From contig NZ_JAVHJP010000001.1 of the NCBI RefSeq assembly GCF_031020795.1, positions 1,028,751 through 1,092,750 of the forward strand: a stretch of DNA of 64,000 nucleotides. Direction: 5' to 3'. This stretch comes from Hydrogenophaga pseudoflava. GTDB lineage: Bacteria > Pseudomonadota > Gammaproteobacteria > Burkholderiales > Burkholderiaceae_C. A model generated the notes under the pieces. The model was given only the letters and a program-made list of their open reading frames with translations. It ran no database searches and was not told the origin of the DNA. This document shows, piece after piece, positions 14,528 through 26,648 of this stretch. Position 1 is the stretch's first letter, and each line of letters opens with the position of its first letter. A program made the position numbers and the translations under genes.

Positions 14528-14800
14528 TCAGGTGAGGGTCCGAGGCACCTGGCGCGACTCGATTCGCTCCCAGATCGCCAACCGCTGGGCCTCGCCGGCC
14601 TGGCCCCAGCCCGCGATCTCTTCCACCGTGCGGTAGCAGCCGCTGCACAGGCCCGTGGCCGGATTCATCTGGCAGACCGAGATGCAGGGCGAAGGCACCT
14701 CGGGATCAAGGTGGCGCGCGCGCGCGTCTTCGAGGTTGATCAGGGGTTTGGGGCGCGGTGGTGGCGGGGCCTCGCGGCGTCCGAAGAGTTTCTTGAACAT
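14528..14800 (-). CDS. DUF1289 domain protein
   Basis: A 90-residue protein with a basic start (MFKKLFGRR), a proline-rich linker and then the DUF1289 core: PCISVCQMNPATGLCSGCYRTVEEIAGW, about residues 38-65. Four cysteines in this core suggest a small metal- or cluster-binding fold. The C-terminal AIWERIESR is also typical. Function unknown. It lies between the YbaK gene (10-base gap) and the isomerase gene, all on the minus strand, consistent with an operon that may begin at the LysE or YbaK gene. Confidence 0.88.
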   Translation of the reverse strand: MFKKLFGRREAPPPPRPKPLINLEDARARHLDPEVPSPCISVCQMNPATGLCSGCYRTVEEIAGWGQAGEAQRLAIWERIESRQVPRTLT

Positions 14801-14810
14801 CTTGAAAGGT

Positions 14811-15338
14811 TCAGGGGGAAGGGGGCGCGGTCACATCGAGCACCGGGGCGCCGATGAGCCGCTTCAGGTCGTCGGGGCTCAGGCGGAACACGCCGTGCGG
14901 ATGACCGGCCGCGGCCCAGATCACGTCGAAGCGGAACAGCTGGTCGTCGATCAGCGTGACCGGCGGCTCGGCGTGCGCCAGCGGAGAGACGCCGCCGATG
15001 GAAAAACCGGTCTTGGCCTTGACGAAATCGGCGTCTGCGCGGCCGAGCTTGCCGCCCTCGGCGCAGACGATGGCCTGGACCTTTTTCTCGTCGACTCGCA
15101 GGTCGCCCGAGGTGATGACCAGCACGGCTGCGTCGTCGCCGGACGGGTGGTTTTTGCGCCGGAAGATGATGCTCTTGGCGATCTGGCCCAGGGCCACGCC
15201 CAGCGCGTCGGCGGCCTGCTGCGCGGTGCGGGCCGCGTCGTCAAGCATCACCGGCGCATGCGGGTGACCCAGCGCCGCCAGCACCTCGGTCACGCGCTGC
15301 ACGCCAGGTGGCAGGGGTTCGGAAACAGACAGGTTCAT
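14811..15338 (-). CDS. YbaK/EbsC-type aminoacyl-tRNA deacylase
   Basis: A 175-residue YbaK/ProX-like protein. Family members hydrolyse mischarged tRNAs such as Cys-tRNA(Pro) or Ala-tRNA(Pro). Visible landmarks are AKSIIFRRKN with the conserved lysine of the active site, the DEKKVQAI segment, and GFSIGGVSPLAH, the glycine-rich loop near residue 115. The start MNLSVSEPLPPGVQRV is chosen because similarity begins there; the frame is open upstream into non-conserved sequence. Which tRNA it edits cannot be told by eye. Confidence 0.88.
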   Translation of the reverse strand: MNLSVSEPLPPGVQRVTEVLAALGHPHAPVMLDDAARTAQQAADALGVALGQIAKSIIFRRKNHPSGDDAAVLVITSGDLRVDEKKVQAIVCAEGGKLGRADADFVKAKTGFSIGGVSPLAHAEPPVTLIDDQLFRFDVIWAAAGHPHGVFRLSPDDLKRLIGAPVLDVTAPPSP

Positions 15339-15358
15339 GGCCCGCGATGGTAGCGGCC

Positions 15359-16003
15359 TCAGCCGCCCTTGCGCACCAGCAGCAGGCTGGCCCCCATGGC
15401 CATCAGCACGCCACCGAACACGCGGTTCTGTGCGCGCCGCGCCTTCGCCGTCGCCAGCCAGCGCTGCGCCCGCGAGGCGAGGAAGGCGTAGCCGTGCATC
15501 ACGACCAGGTCCACCCCCACCGAGGTGGCCAGCAGGATCAGCAGCTGCAGCCACAGCGGCCGGTGCGGGTCGATGAACTGCGGCAGCACCGCCACCATGA
15601 ACACAATGCCCTTGGGGTTGGTCACATTGGTCATGAAGCCTGTGAGCATCCGCTCGCGCACGGTGGGCAGTCCCGGGTGCTTCACCAGCGCCTCACCTGC
15701 GGCGGGGGCCTGCTGCGCGACCGGCGCGCGCCATTGTTTCACGCCGAGGTAGAGCAGGTAGGCCGCCCCCACCACCTTGACCACGGTGAACGCGGTCGCC
15801 GAGGCCAGCAGCAGCGCGCCCACACCCACCCCGGCGATCAGCAGGATCACGGCCAGGCCCAGCTGCAGGCCGGCGATGGTGGTGCTGGTCTGGCGCACCC
15901 CGTAGGCCAGGCCATGGCTCATCGACAGCACCGCACCGGAGCCCGGCGAAATGGCAATCACCCAGGACGCCGCAAAAAAAGCCAGCCAGACACTGAAATC
16001 CAT
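15359..16003 (-). CDS. LysE/RhtB family amino-acid exporter
   Basis: A 214-residue inner-membrane protein with about six hydrophobic segments. The N-terminal ISPGSGAVLSMSHGLAYG is the LysE/RhtB signature, and FMTNVTNPKGIVFMVAVLPQF near residue 120 is the second conserved region. Such proteins export amino acids (homoserine, threonine, leucine, lysine or others). It lies 5 bases downstream of the HMG-CoA lyase gene, so it is probably the tail of the leucine degradation transcript. Leucine export would fit the context, but the substrate is inference. Confidence 0.87.
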   Translation of the reverse strand: MDFSVWLAFFAASWVIAISPGSGAVLSMSHGLAYGVRQTSTTIAGLQLGLAVILLIAGVGVGALLLASATAFTVVKVVGAAYLLYLGVKQWRAPVAQQAPAAGEALVKHPGLPTVRERMLTGFMTNVTNPKGIVFMVAVLPQFIDPHRPLWLQLLILLATSVGVDLVVMHGYAFLASRAQRWLATAKARRAQNRVFGGVLMAMGASLLLVRKGG

Positions 16004-16008
16004 GGCGA

Positions 16009-16917
16009 TCACCCTGCCCTTTTCGCGATCAGCGCCCGCGCCACGCGCGAGCCGCTGGGCCGGCCCAGGTGCCCGCTGATGAACTGGCCGGCGTCGACCA
16101 GCTTGTCGAGGTCGATGCCGGTCTCGATGCCCATGCCGTGCAGCAGGTAGACCACATCTTCGGTCGCCACGTTGCCGGTGGCGCCCTTGGCGTAGGGGCA
16201 GCCGCCCAGCCCAGCCACCGACGACTGGAAGTTCCACACGCCCAGTTCCAGCGCCGCCAGCGTGTTGGACAGCGCCTGGCCGTAGGTGTCGTGGAAGTGG
16301 CCGCTGATGTGGTCGATGCCGAAGTGCTGCAGCGTCGCCTCGATGGCGGCCTGCACCTTGCGCGGCGTGCCCACGCCGATGGTGTCGGCCACGTCCACGC
16401 GCTCGACACCGATGCCTTTCATCAGCCCCGCAAGGTATTCGACACGCGACGGTGCAATGTCGCCCTCGTAAGGGCAGCCCACGGTGCAGCTCATCGCGCC
16501 GCGCACCGCGATGCCGGCCGCCTTGGCCGCCGCGACCACAGGTGCAAAGCGTTCGATGCTCTCGGCGATGGAGCAGTTGATGTTCTTCTGGCTGAAGGCC
16601 TCGCTGGCCGCACCAAACACCACGATCTCGTCGGGCCGGTCGGGCACCGCCGCCTCGTAGCCCTTGAGGTTGGGCGTGAGCACCGAGTAGCGCACACCGG
16701 CCTGGCGCGCGATGCCGGCCATCACCTCGTGGTTGTCCGCCATCTGCGGCACCCACTTGGGGCTCACGTAGGAGGTGACCTCGATCTCCTTCAGGCCCGC
16801 GGCCTGCAGGCGCTGCACGAGTTCGATCTTGACCGCCGCCGGCACCGGCTGCTTCTCGTTCTGCAGGCCGTCGCGCGGGCCGACGTCGATGAGGCGGACC
16901 TGGGAAGGGATGTTCAT
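16009..16917 (-). CDS. mvaB: Hydroxymethylglutaryl-CoA lyase
   Basis: A 302-residue HMG-CoA lyase, which splits HMG-CoA into acetoacetate and acetyl-CoA, the last step of leucine breakdown. The TIM-barrel opens with VRLIDVGPRDGLQNE (arginine-aspartate of the active site). HFHDTYGQALSN carries the metal-ligand histidines, and the catalytic-loop cysteine is in GLGGCPYAKGATGN. Length matches the family. In pseudomonads the gene is called liuE. Here it follows the carboxylase alpha gene with one gene (GhrA-like) in between, all on the minus strand with short gaps, so it belongs to the same transcript. Confidence 0.95.
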   Translation of the reverse strand: MNIPSQVRLIDVGPRDGLQNEKQPVPAAVKIELVQRLQAAGLKEIEVTSYVSPKWVPQMADNHEVMAGIARQAGVRYSVLTPNLKGYEAAVPDRPDEIVVFGAASEAFSQKNINCSIAESIERFAPVVAAAKAAGIAVRGAMSCTVGCPYEGDIAPSRVEYLAGLMKGIGVERVDVADTIGVGTPRKVQAAIEATLQHFGIDHISGHFHDTYGQALSNTLAALELGVWNFQSSVAGLGGCPYAKGATGNVATEDVVYLLHGMGIETGIDLDKLVDAGQFISGHLGRPSGSRVARALIAKRAG

Positions 16918-16931
16918 GGTGTGGTTCTTTT

Positions 16932-17852
16932 TCAATAGCCGCGGACCGGGTCCACGACACCGGCGATGGGCTGGCCGGCTTCGAGGGCGCGGATCTTGCC
17001 CGCGATCTGGGCGATGCTCTCGTCGCGCAGCGTGCGCGCCGAGGTGTGGGGTGTGACGGTGATCTTCGGGTGCTGCCAGAACGGATGCGCCGCCGGCAGC
17101 GGCTCGGTGCGGAACACGTCCAGCGTGGCGCCGGCCATCTGGCCGCTGTCCAGCAGGGCGAGCAGGTCGTCCTCCACCAGATGCGCGCCGCGCGCCACGT
17201 TGATGAGGTAGCCACCGGGCTTCAGGCGGCCCAGCGTCCTGCGGTTGAGGATGTCGCGCGTGTCGGGCGTGAGGGGCAGCAGGTTCACCAGCACGCGGCA
17301 GTGGGACAAAAAGGTTTCGAAGCCAACCTCGCCGCTGTGCGTGACCACGCCTTCGACGGCCTTGGGCGTGCGGCTCCAGCCGTGCACCGGAAAGTCGAAC
17401 ACCCGCAGCGCCCGGGCCACACGCTCGCCCAGCACGCCCAGACCCATGACGCCGACCGGGAAGTCGCGCCGTTCGCGCGGCTTGCGGAACGACCACTGGC
17501 CGGCCTTCACGTCGGCCTCGTAGCCGTCGAACTCGCGGAAGTGGCGGATCACCGTGTGGCAGACGTACTCGGCCATCTGCACCGACATGCCGGCGTCGTC
17601 GAGGCGCACCACCTTCGCGCCCGCCGGCAGGCGCAGCTTCAACAAGGCATCGACACCGGCGCCGATGTTGAACAGGCCCTTGAGCACCGGCTGTTCGTCC
17701 AGAAACTGTTGGGGCGGGGCCCAGACCACCGCGTGGTCGGCCTGGGGCGCGCCGGGTTGCCAGACCTCGACGGTGGCGCCGGGCAGCGCCGCGCGCAGGC
17801 CCTCCAGCCAGGGTTCGGCCTTGGTGTCGGTGCAGCAGAAAGTGATGTTCAT
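16932..17852 (-). CDS. Glyoxylate/hydroxypyruvate reductase A-like dehydrogenase
   Basis: A 306-residue D-isomer-specific 2-hydroxyacid dehydrogenase resembling GhrA. The Rossmann dinucleotide motif is visible as VGVMGLGVLGERVARAL around residues 138-154, followed by NLLPLTPDTRDIL and the catalytic stretch NVARGAHLVEDDLLALLD. The catalytic histidine is probably in ITVTPHTSA. The enzyme should reduce glyoxylate or hydroxypyruvate with NADPH. It sits inside the leucine-degradation run between the carboxylase and the lyase, although its reaction has no obvious part in that pathway. Confidence 0.85.
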   Translation of the reverse strand: MNITFCCTDTKAEPWLEGLRAALPGATVEVWQPGAPQADHAVVWAPPQQFLDEQPVLKGLFNIGAGVDALLKLRLPAGAKVVRLDDAGMSVQMAEYVCHTVIRHFREFDGYEADVKAGQWSFRKPRERRDFPVGVMGLGVLGERVARALRVFDFPVHGWSRTPKAVEGVVTHSGEVGFETFLSHCRVLVNLLPLTPDTRDILNRRTLGRLKPGGYLINVARGAHLVEDDLLALLDSGQMAGATLDVFRTEPLPAAHPFWQHPKITVTPHTSARTLRDESIAQIAGKIRALEAGQPIAGVVDPVRGY

Positions 17853-17887
17853 GCGCCGAGCTTACCCAGCCCCGCATAACCCTGTGG

Positions 17888-19912
17888 TCACGCGGAGGCG
17901 GCCTGCAGCTTCAGCAGTTCCGCGCCCTCGGCCACCTGGTCACCGGGTGCAAACAGCAGCTCGGCCACCGTGCCGTCGGCCGGTGCGGCGATGGTGTGTT
18001 CCATCTTCATGGCCTCCATCACCGCCAGCGGCTGGCCCTTCTTCACCATGTCGCCGGCCTTGACCGCGAAGCTCACCACCTTGCCCGGCATGGGCGCGGT
18101 CAGGCGCCCGCCCTCGGCCGCCGTCTCGCCGGCGTGGGCCAGCGCGTCCAGCTCGGTGATGACGGTGGCGCCGAGGTCGCAGAACAGGTGCACGCTCTCG
18201 CCGAGCTGCCAGCACTGCACGGTCTGGCGCTGGCCGTTGAAACGCAGGTCGACCGCCGTGCCGCTGTCCACGGGCAGCGCGCCAAAGACCAGTGGGCTGG
18301 CCACGCCGCCCACGGCCAGCTGCAGCGCGCCGTCGTGCCCGTAGGTCAGTTTCGCCGTCAGGGGCTCGCCCAGGTACTCGAAGTCGAAGCGGCGCTGGGT
18401 CAGGCCGAACGGGCGCCAGCCGTCGGTGCGCGAGAAGGGGTCGGCATCCTCCCCGGCCTTCTCGTGCACCAGGGTCTGGGCCACGGCGGCGGCCACCGCG
18501 AGGCCGAGACCCACCTTGTCCTGCTTGAACAGCACGGCGGCTTCGCGCGGTATCAGCGCGGTGTCCAGCTGCGCGGAGGCGAACGCGCCGCTGCGCACCA
18601 CGTGGCGCAGGAACTGCACATTGGTCGCGAGGCCCACGATGCGGGTCTGCACCAGCGCCGCGTCCAGCTTCGCCAGCGCCTCGGCGCGGTTGGCGCCGTG
18701 CACGATCAGCTTGGCGACCATGGAGTCGTAGAACGGGCTGATGGTGTCGCCCTCGCGCACGCCGTCGTCGAAGCGCACGCCGCCGCGTTCAAACGCCACG
18801 TGCGCGGGCTTGCGGTACACGTCCAGGCGCCCGGTGGCGGGCAGGAAGTTGTTGTCGGGGTTCTCGGCGCAGATGCGCGCCTCGATGGCGTGGCCCTGCA
18901 TGCTCAGCTCGTGCTGCTGCAGCGGCAGTGGCTCGCCCGACGCGACGCGCAGCTGCCACTCCACCAGATCGAGGCCGGTGATGGCCTCGGTCACCGGGTG
19001 TTCCACCTGCAGACGGGTGTTCATCTCCATGAAGTAGAACTTCATCTGTTCGGGGTGGTCGTAACCACCGGGCTGCTCGACGATGAACTCCACCGTGCCG
19101 GCGCCCACATAGTTCACCGCCTTGGCCGCGGCCACCGCCGCCTCGCCCATCTGCTGGCGCAACGCAGGCGTCATGCCCGGGGCGGGCGCCTCTTCCAGCA
19201 CCTTCTGGTGGCGACGCTGCACCGAGCAGTCGCGCTCGAACAGGTAGACGCAGTTCCCGTGCGTGTCGCCGAACACCTGGATCTCGATGTGGCGCGGGCG
19301 CTGCACGTACTTCTCGATCAGCACCGCGTCGCTGCCGAAGCTGTTGATGGCTTCCCGTTTGCACGACGCCAGCGCCGCCGCAAAGTCCTCGGCCTTGTCG
19401 ACCGCGCGCATGCCCTTGCCGCCGCCGCCCGCGCTGGCCTTGATCAGCACCGGGTAACCGATGCGGTCGGCCTCGCGCTGCAGCAGCGCCGGGTCCTGGT
19501 CGGTGCCGTGGTAACCCGGCACCAGCGGCACACCGGCCTGCTCCATCAGGCGCTTGGACTCGGCCTTCAGGCCCATGGCCTCGATGGCCGAGGACGGCGG
19601 GCCGATGAACACCAGCCCCGCCTGGGCGCAGGCGTCGGCGAAGGCCTCGTTCTCGCTCAGGAAACCGTAGCCGGGGTGGATCGCCTGTGCGCCCGTGGCC
19701 TGGGCCGCCGCGATGATGCGCTCCCACTGCAGGTAGCTCTCCTTGGGCGCGCTGCCGCCGATGTGCACCGCCTCGTCGCAGGCGGCCACGTGTTTCGCGT
19801 TGGCGTCGGCGTCGGAATACACGGCCACGGTGCGCACGCCCAGGCGGCGGGCGGTGGCGGCGACGCGGCAGGCGATTTCACCGCGGTTGGCGATCAGGAT
19901 CTTGGAGAACAT
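17888..19912 (-). CDS. mccA: Methylcrotonyl-CoA carboxylase, biotin-containing alpha subunit
   Basis: A 674-residue acyl-CoA carboxylase alpha chain (liuD in pseudomonads). Order of domains: biotin-carboxylase N-lobe starting MFSKILIANRGEIACRV, the ATP-grasp glycine loop KASAGGGGKGMR near residue 160, catalytic EMNTRLQVEHPVTE near 297, then the BT linker, then the biotinyl domain with AMKMEH at about 637-642. Acetyl- and propionyl-CoA carboxylases share this layout. The assignment to methylcrotonyl-CoA rests on the neighbours: carboxyltransferase subunit, methylglutaconyl-CoA hydratase and HMG-CoA lyase in the same run. Confidence 0.92.
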   Translation of the reverse strand: MFSKILIANRGEIACRVAATARRLGVRTVAVYSDADANAKHVAACDEAVHIGGSAPKESYLQWERIIAAAQATGAQAIHPGYGFLSENEAFADACAQAGLVFIGPPSSAIEAMGLKAESKRLMEQAGVPLVPGYHGTDQDPALLQREADRIGYPVLIKASAGGGGKGMRAVDKAEDFAAALASCKREAINSFGSDAVLIEKYVQRPRHIEIQVFGDTHGNCVYLFERDCSVQRRHQKVLEEAPAPGMTPALRQQMGEAAVAAAKAVNYVGAGTVEFIVEQPGGYDHPEQMKFYFMEMNTRLQVEHPVTEAITGLDLVEWQLRVASGEPLPLQQHELSMQGHAIEARICAENPDNNFLPATGRLDVYRKPAHVAFERGGVRFDDGVREGDTISPFYDSMVAKLIVHGANRAEALAKLDAALVQTRIVGLATNVQFLRHVVRSGAFASAQLDTALIPREAAVLFKQDKVGLGLAVAAAVAQTLVHEKAGEDADPFSRTDGWRPFGLTQRRFDFEYLGEPLTAKLTYGHDGALQLAVGGVASPLVFGALPVDSGTAVDLRFNGQRQTVQCWQLGESVHLFCDLGATVITELDALAHAGETAAEGGRLTAPMPGKVVSFAVKAGDMVKKGQPLAVMEAMKMEHTIAAPADGTVAELLFAPGDQVAEGAELLKLQAASA

Positions 19913-19922
19913 GCGGCTTTTC

Positions 19923-20663
19923 CTAGGCAGAGGCAGAGTCGGGGGAGAACAGATGGCGCAGCCGGCGGAACGCCGCGCGCAGGAACTTGAACAGCATCCA
20001 GGTGACGACCCACATCAGCACCAGCGCGATCAGCAGCAGGATGCCGAAGATGACTGGGTGGTTGGTCGCCAGCCAGACGGCGCCGATCACCAGGCCGTCT
20101 TCAAGCAGGCTCATGAACACGTTGGAGAAGGGCTCGGGCGAGGTGTTGATGGCCGCGCGCGTGGTGGTCTTGGCGGCCTGGCTGCTGGCGGCCAGTGTGC
20201 CGCCCATCAGTGCGGCGACCACGGCCATGGTGGCGTTGTCGGCGCCGAACACACCGGCGGCCAGCGCCGCGCCGGCGGGGATGCGCACCACGCTGTTGAC
20301 GATGTCCCACAGCGAATCCAGGCCCGGAATCTTGTCGGCGAAGAACTCGACAAACAGCAGCGCGCCGCTGACCGCGAGCACCGCCGGGTGCTGCAGCACC
20401 TGCAGGCCCTCGGGCAGCGGAATCCAGCCGGCCAGCCCCATGGAGCCGACCAGGAACACCACGGCGTAGAGCCGGAAGCCGCTGGCCCAGCCCAGCGCGG
20501 CGGCCAGTGCGAGCAGGCTGGTCATGTCCAGGCGACTGGCGGCTGCGCCCACGCCCTCGGCGACCTGGCTGCCGATCTGCGCGCCGGCCTCGGCCGCCTG
20601 CTGCCCGGCTTGGACACCAAAGCCCCTGAGCCACTCGACAAAGCTGTTCCAGATCGCGTCCAT
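19923..20663 (-). CDS. DUF4126 family membrane protein
   Basis: A 246-residue inner-membrane protein with about five hydrophobic segments. The region WASGFRLYAVVFLVGSMGLAG and the following LQHPAVLAVSG...EFFADKIPGLDSLWD match the DUF4126 family. C-terminal residues are arginine-rich and cytoplasmic by the positive-inside rule. Function unknown. It is wedged between the hydratase and the carboxylase alpha genes of the leucine pathway, with gaps of 30 and 10 bases, so it is very likely co-transcribed with them. This may be passive hitch-hiking. Confidence 0.82.
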   Translation of the reverse strand: MDAIWNSFVEWLRGFGVQAGQQAAEAGAQIGSQVAEGVGAAASRLDMTSLLALAAALGWASGFRLYAVVFLVGSMGLAGWIPLPEGLQVLQHPAVLAVSGALLFVEFFADKIPGLDSLWDIVNSVVRIPAGAALAAGVFGADNATMAVVAALMGGTLAASSQAAKTTTRAAINTSPEPFSNVFMSLLEDGLVIGAVWLATNHPVIFGILLLIALVLMWVVTWMLFKFLRAAFRRLRHLFSPDSASA

Positions 20664-20693
20664 GGGCTGTCCTCCTGAAGGGAAAGGACCAGA

Positions 20694-21479
20694 TTACCCC
20701 GCCAGCCAGGCGGGTTTGCGCTTCTGCAGAAAAGACGCCACACCTTCGCGACCTTCGTCACTCGCGCGGATGTCGGCGATGCCTTCCACGGTCGCGGCGA
20801 TGAGCTGCGCGTCGATGGTGCGTTCGGCCACGTCCTGCACCAGCTTCTTGCAGGTGCGCACGGCCGCCGGGCTGGCGCTCACCAGGGCCTGCGCCAGTTC
20901 GGCCACCTTGGCATCGAGCGCATCGGCGTCCACCAGCTCGTGCACGAAGCCGATGCGGTGCGCCTCTTCGGCGCTGAAGCGCTCGGCGGTGAGGAAGTAG
21001 CGGTGCGCGGCGCGCGCGCCCATGGCGCGGATCACATAGGGGCTGATGGTGGCCGGGATCAGCCCCAGCTTCACCTCGCTCAGGCAGTAGGTGGCGGTGC
21101 GCACGCTCACCGCCATGTCGCAGGCCGCGACCAGGCCCATGCCACCCGCAAACACATCGCCCTGCACGGCGGCGATGGTGGGCTTCGGGCATTCGTAGAT
21201 GGTTTTGAGCATGGCGGCGAGCTGCCCGGCGTCGGCGATGTTTTCCTGGCGCGTGTAATCGGCCATGCGCCGCATCCAGTTCAGGTCGGCCCCGGCGCAG
21301 AAGGCCGGGCCTTCGGCGGCCAGCACCACGGCGCGCACGTCGCCCCTGGCACCGACCGATTCGAACGCGGCCTTGAGCTGCTGGATCACGGCGTCGTTGA
21401 AGGCGTTGCGCACCTCGGGGCGGGTGAGCGTGATGCGGGCGATGCGGTCGCTGACCGCCACAGTCAGTGCTTGGGTCAT
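20694..21479 (-). CDS. liuC: Enoyl-CoA hydratase, probable methylglutaconyl-CoA hydratase
   Basis: A 261-residue crotonase-fold protein. The oxyanion-hole segment FCAGADLNWMRRM lies near residues 61-73, and the second conserved loop AAVQGDVFAGGMGLVAACDMAV near 105-126; the NWM after GADL is common in methylglutaconyl-CoA hydratases. It would hydrate 3-methylglutaconyl-CoA to HMG-CoA, linking the carboxylase and the lyase found in the same run. The start overlaps the stop of the DinB gene by 4 bases (ATGA), showing translational coupling. Confidence 0.88.
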   Translation of the reverse strand: MTQALTVAVSDRIARITLTRPEVRNAFNDAVIQQLKAAFESVGARGDVRAVVLAAEGPAFCAGADLNWMRRMADYTRQENIADAGQLAAMLKTIYECPKPTIAAVQGDVFAGGMGLVAACDMAVSVRTATYCLSEVKLGLIPATISPYVIRAMGARAAHRYFLTAERFSAEEAHRIGFVHELVDADALDAKVAELAQALVSASPAAVRTCKKLVQDVAERTIDAQLIAATVEGIADIRASDEGREGVASFLQKRKPAWLAG

Positions 21480-21985
21480 GCCTTGGATTCCTCTTGCAAC
21501 AGGTACACCAGGTCCAGCTCAGGGCACGGCCGGCCCAGCGCCGTGAGCGCGGCCGTGATCTGGCCGCGGTGGTGAGTCCCGTGGTTGAACACATGGGCCA
21601 GCGTGGCCGCGAACGGCAGCGACATCGCCTGCCCGCGCATGTTGGTGTAGTTCAGCACCCCGTCGAAGCGCTCGACCGGCCAGGATTCGATCAGCGGCAG
21701 CCAGTTGGCGGCGCCGCCCTTGAGCGCCTGGCCCAGGCGGTCGCGGTCGGGTTCGACCTCGGCGTTCAGTTCCACCCTGGGCGACACACCCCGGGCAAAA
21801 CGCGGGTACCAGAGCATGTGCTCGCCCACCAGCAGGTGGTTGAGCGTGCCGTGGAGGCTCCGGAAGAACAGGCCGCAGTCCTTGCGGTAATCGGCCTCGG
21901 ACACGGCCGCCACGGCCTCGACCAGGCGGCGCGTGGCCCAGACGTTGTAGCGGGCCAGCTGCAGGAAGTGGGTGTGCGCGTCCAT
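21476..21985 (-). CDS. DinB family protein
   Basis: A 169-residue four-helix DinB/YfiT-like protein. Histidines that form the metal site in this fold are visible: the first in LNHLLVGEHMLW (near residue 50) and the pair in HVFNHGTHHRGQI (near residue 135). DinB-fold enzymes include thiol S-transferases and hydrolases, but most have unknown reactions. The gene begins 5 bases after the carboxyltransferase gene stops and overlaps the hydratase start, so it is embedded in the leucine transcript. A metal-dependent thiol chemistry linked to acyl-CoA is possible but unsupported. Confidence 0.85.
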   Translation of the reverse strand: MDAHTHFLQLARYNVWATRRLVEAVAAVSEADYRKDCGLFFRSLHGTLNHLLVGEHMLWYPRFARGVSPRVELNAEVEPDRDRLGQALKGGAANWLPLIESWPVERFDGVLNYTNMRGQAMSLPFAATLAHVFNHGTHHRGQITAALTALGRPCPELDLVYLLQEESKA

Positions 21986-21990
21986 GGCGC

Positions 21991-23598
<1,608 letters not shown>

Positions 23599-23607
23599 GG
23601 TGTGCTC

Positions 23608-25311
<1,704 letters not shown>

Positions 25312-25392
25312 GGGGTTGTCTCCTCTGGCGTCCAGGCGAAATCCGGCCCCCAGCATAGCGGCCCACCCCGCTTTCCGGGCGGGCAAACAGGT

Positions 25393-25427
25393 CACAAATC
25401 GCGCCATCGATCTTGCCATTCATGGCA
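25393..25427. promoter_or_regulatory. Candidate operator between acyl-CoA synthetase and AraC genes
   Basis: The 126-base divergent gap holds a perfect inverted repeat TGCCAT-TC-ATGGCA (25414-25427), just ahead of the AraC start. It also holds a 17-base sequence (25393-25409) that is repeated exactly inside the AraC gene at 25568-25584. Both are possible binding sites for the AraC protein. Confidence 0.35.
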
Positions 25428-25437
25428 GACTCCGGCC

Positions 25438-26487
25438 ATGCCTGCCCCGCGCCCCAAAGCCCCCACCCACCGGCCCCTGGTGGCGGCCACCCCCATGGCC
25501 TTTGTCAAGGCGATTGCCCACGCCTTTGCGCTGCGCGGGCTGTCCCCGCACGCGGCGCTCGAAGCTGCACAAATCGCGCCATCGGACATCCAGCAGCCCG
25601 ATGCCCGCATCACCGCCCTGCAGATGGAGTGGCTGTCGGCCGCCGCGATGCAGGCGCTCGACGACGAGGCCCTGGGCTGGTTCGGCCGCCCCCTGCCCTG
25701 GGGCAGCTACGGCCTGCTGGCCCGCGCCTCGCTCTCCGCCCCCACGCTGGGCGTGGCCCTCAAGCGCTGGTGCCGCCACCACGGCCTGCTCACCCGCGAC
25801 ATCACGCTGGCCGTCGAGACCGGGGGCGACGAGGCCCGCATCGTGCTCACCGAACACCGACCGCCCGGCGGCGACGGTTCGCTGCGCGAGTTCTGCTTCG
25901 TCTCGGTGCTGCGCAACGTGCACGGCCTGGCCTGCTGGTTCGTCGATTCGCGCATCCCGCTGCTGGGCGCGAGCTTTCCGTTCGCCGCGCCGCCGCACGC
26001 CGACGCCTACCGCGTGCTGTTCGACGGGCCGACCCGCTTCGAGGCGGACGCCACGGCGATCCGCTTCGACGCCCGCTACCTCGCCCTGCCGATCAAGCGC
26101 GACGAGGCCGCGATGAACCAGATGCTGCAGCGCGCGCTGCCGATCCAGGTGCGCCCCTACCGGCGCGACCGCCTGCTGGTGCAGCGCGTGCGGCAGGTGC
26201 TCACCACCCAGCCGCTGGACGCCCACAACGCCGACGACCTGGCCGCACTGCTGCACACCTCGGCGCGCACCCTGCACCGCCAGCTCAAGGAAGAAGGCGC
26301 CACGCTGCAGGCGCTGAAGGACGAGGTGCGGCGCGAACGCGCCATCGACCTGCTGCAGCGCACCCGCCGGCCGATCAAGCAGATCGCCGCCGCCACGGGG
26401 TTCCAGAGCGAGAAGAGCTTCATCCGCGCATTCAAGGCCTGGACGGGGGTGGCGCCGGGGGAGTGGCGCGATCGGGGCGGCCCATGA
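25438..26487 (+). CDS. AraC family transcriptional regulator
   Basis: A 349-residue regulator. The N-terminal two thirds match the arabinose-binding-like dimerisation domain of OruR/ArgR-type AraC proteins (PWGSYGLLARASLSAPTLGVAL is typical). The C-terminal domain has two helix-turn-helix units: LAALLHTSARTLHRQLKEEG around residue 270 and IKQIAAATGFQSEKSFIRAFKAWTG around 318-342. The ATG is placed at the first start in which similarity begins; it has no strong ribosome site. It is divergent from the acyl-CoA synthetase and probably controls that gene or the leucine run, with an acyl-derived ligand. That link is inference from position. Confidence 0.88.
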   Translation: MPAPRPKAPTHRPLVAATPMAFVKAIAHAFALRGLSPHAALEAAQIAPSDIQQPDARITALQMEWLSAAAMQALDDEALGWFGRPLPWGSYGLLARASLSAPTLGVALKRWCRHHGLLTRDITLAVETGGDEARIVLTEHRPPGGDGSLREFCFVSVLRNVHGLACWFVDSRIPLLGASFPFAAPPHADAYRVLFDGPTRFEADATAIRFDARYLALPIKRDEAAMNQMLQRALPIQVRPYRRDRLLVQRVRQVLTTQPLDAHNADDLAALLHTSARTLHRQLKEEGATLQALKDEVRRERAIDLLQRTRRPIKQIAAATGFQSEKSFIRAFKAWTGVAPGEWRDRGGP

Positions 26488-26648
26488 GCGCAACAAACCC
26501 GAGTTGACCAGCCGGTGGCCCTCCGTTCAACCCCATCACGGTCTCGCAAGTCCTTGATTCGCTGAACATTTTTCTGCAGCCGGGGCATTCGGTCCGCCGC
26601 TGCTTCATGCGAGTAGTCGGGCGGAAACCCGCTGCGGAGAATCTTGCG

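Noticed and set aside
17996..19990. Long plus-strand frame antisense to mccA
   Set aside because: The same codon-bias artefact; the minus strand encodes a complete, well-conserved carboxylase subunit.
26488..26648. A gene in the 160-base gap before the serine hydrolase
   Set aside because: No frame with a start, ribosome site and sensible composition; it probably holds only the hydrolase promoter.
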